Position numbers and translations under genes: made by a program
Notes under the pieces: model-generated
Seen by the model: only the letters and a program-made list of their open reading frames with translations
Told to the model about the DNA's origin: nothing
Databases searched by the model: none
In this document: piece after piece, positions 53,701-56,700 of the stretch
Layout: each line of letters starts with the position of its first letter
How positions within the stretch are numbered: the stretch's first letter is position 1
NCBI GenBank assembly: GCA_032622095.1
Contig: CP136061.1
Location: forward strand, 186,004,369-186,068,368
Length of the DNA: 64,000 nucleotides
Source of the DNA: Siphonodentalium dalli
Taxonomy: Eukaryota; Mollusca; Scaphopoda; Gadilida; Siphonodentaliidae
Direction: 5' to 3'

Positions 53701-56700
53701 GTTAAGCCACTTGCTATGCTCCAAATAAACGCAAGTCATAAAATGGCCCAAATTGATTGTATGTATATTATACCCAAAAAATTTAAAATAAAATCAATAT
53801 TAATTGATAGAAGCATTTCCGGACAGGGGTCTTTGATTCATATTTATTATTTTATACCAGGAAACTATATAAAACTTGTTATGGGAAGAGATAGACCATC
53901 TTTAACATAAATATAATACAATTTTATTGAAAAAAAACTGGAGACTGATATAAATATCTATTCAAATTTGAAGAAAAGGTGTATTGCAGTCACCTTCAAC
54001 CAAACTTTAACCCTTTCTTTACTGAATAGATTCTCCCATTCCATTATAAAAGTAAACATTGGAATGGTCTATTATTCAACAGCAGTGATGTTCAGGAAAA
54101 ATAAGCAGATGACAGGCTGCGAACAGATAATACAAGTGCAGAAGTATTCCTAAAAATTGGCGGAAAATGTTCAGATATGGCATGGGCCATTTTGTTGAAT
54201 TTTTGTCTAAACATTTCCTAAGGGAACTACTCACCAATAAGTATTTAGTAAATAAAGGGTTAAATTAACCACTAATGATAGCATCTAATGGATTCAATAT
54301 GTGCCAATGATCTTCCCATTCTTTATTAATCATAAATCAAACCTGCAAAAAACTTTCTTGTTCTCGACTTGTCCCTTTCTAATAAGACACACTCCAAGGA
54401 TAACACGGGAGAAATCTCTCAAGTTGAACACGTAATGCGACTTTGCTGGTGTGGGCAGCAGGTTCTTCATGGCGTCAGTATAGATGGCTAATGTGGCTTG
54501 CACGATTTGATTGCCAACTGCATGATAATCAGCCTGGAACTCTTGTTGCTGCGGAAGAAAATGGTAAGCAAGATATTCATAAGTAGACACTAAAAAATGG
54601 TATTATAATATCTAAAACAGGCATTATAGTAATTATTATATATAGAAAATAATCGCTTGATTGAACTGGTGACATGAAATAATTCACGAGAGGCAGGGAC
54701 GTTGTACAAAAAACGAGTTTTACAAAATAGTCCCTGCCTCGAATGATTTATTTCATGTCACCAGTTCGATCAAGTGATTATTCTGTTTATTATATTCCAC
54801 TTTAAACATCTGATAACCAGAAATCTGAATCATACCGATATTATACCCATGACACATACATTTTTATAGCACATTTGAATACACAATGCAATAGTTAAAG
54901 TGACATAATTCACTGGTGAAATTATCATTTATAATCACTCGAGAAATCAAGGTAAATCACACATAGGAATGTAATAAAAAAATATATTAAACTGTGTTAA
55001 ATTCTTGGTTTTATCGCCTATATATGATGTCACAATAGGATTCGTGCTCTTGTGAATTTGTTAAAAACTGCTGCTTGAATGGAGGATTGAGGTCAGATAT
55101 AAGCAAGTAACACAAGTACAGAAGGATTCCTATAAATTGTAAATAATAAAAAAGATAATATGCTACTTAATTCATCTTGACAACTTCAGATTCCATAGGA
55201 GGGGTTATCAAATTGTCATAATTTAATACTCACTCTCAGGTATGTGGACATCAGTGTTGAGAAAATCTTAACCATTGTTTCATCATCAAATGGATTCATA
55301 GCCACAAGATTGAAATGTCGAAGAAATCTTTGTGTGACATCATTCCTGCCACCACCTGGTGGCCCCATGGCAGCCATTAATTGGATGTCCAGTAAGGTTA
55401 CCTTCGATGTGTCCTTCAGATCATACCTGAATTAAATAGTAAATGAAATTATCATAATAATGGATGAATTTATACAGCATATTCTGCAGAGAAGTCACTT
55501 CAATAGACTTGACATCATCAGTACTTTTCATAGGGCATTGATTACCTACCCTTGCTTAGAAGGATGCAATCTTGAGCAGCCACTCATTTGAGCACATCAG
55601 GATTAGCATACTGACAAAATTCCATCAGCTCTCAACAAGGTCCTCAACTAATAGCTCTGTGGCTGACTGCAAATATTATTAATAAATCTCTCTCGACCGA
55701 TGTTATGCCGGACTCTTTCAAGGAAACAGCTGCTCAAGAAACCAACCTTTGATCATGATGAAATGAAAAACTACAGACATGTATCTAATTTACCATATGT
55801 CTCCAAATTTATGAGGTATTGAGTGGTATGCAGTGAAGCAAATCAATGAACATCTGAGTGAGTCTCTGAGGGAAACATTCCAGTCAGCTTGCACATCACA
55901 CACCAGTACCGAGACTGCCATGGTCAGAGTCCACAATGACATCCTCTCAGCCATGGACTCACAACACTGCATAATGCTCATTCTTTTAGATCTTTCTGCA
56001 CCGTTTGACACCATCGTTCACAACATCCTATTACACCAAATTGAACAAAGGCTTGGTATCACTGACACAGCTCTGAAGTGGCTAGCTTCCTATCTAGATC
56101 AGAGAACAGCTTCTCTCACTGCCAACATCTGACCATCCTATCTTTAGGGGACAGATCCTTTCACATCACTGCGCCAACTCTATCGAACAGTCTTCAGGAT
56201 GAACTGAGGTTATCATGTGCTCTTTTAGAATTCCAGAAACATTTGAAAACACACCTGTTCAGAATTGCATACGGACTCACATGAATGACTGTTTAACTGC
56301 ATATGACTTTTAATGGAACCTACTTATGTTATAAAGCGCCTGTGAACATAATTTTGTGAAATAGATGCTCAATAGATGTGAATTATAATAATAATAATGG
56401 GCAAATTGCTCATGACAACTGTAGGCAACCAGCATTGCATAAGATGTTCAATGGCAAAGGGTGAATTAGTATCAATTATTCAAACCATGACATCACAAGT
56501 AAAGCAAACTAACCACTGGACCAGGTTGCGACTAAATTCTTAACATGTGATGCATTGTCACCTCAAATTGAATGAAAGGACAACGAAAAATTCGAAAATC
56601 TCAATGCTGACTATGGCTATTTTACTTTGGCACTGTCGCTGCGAAGAGTGTATGTTAAAGGCTAAATTTGGATAAAGACAAAAATAAATAATTCAAATGC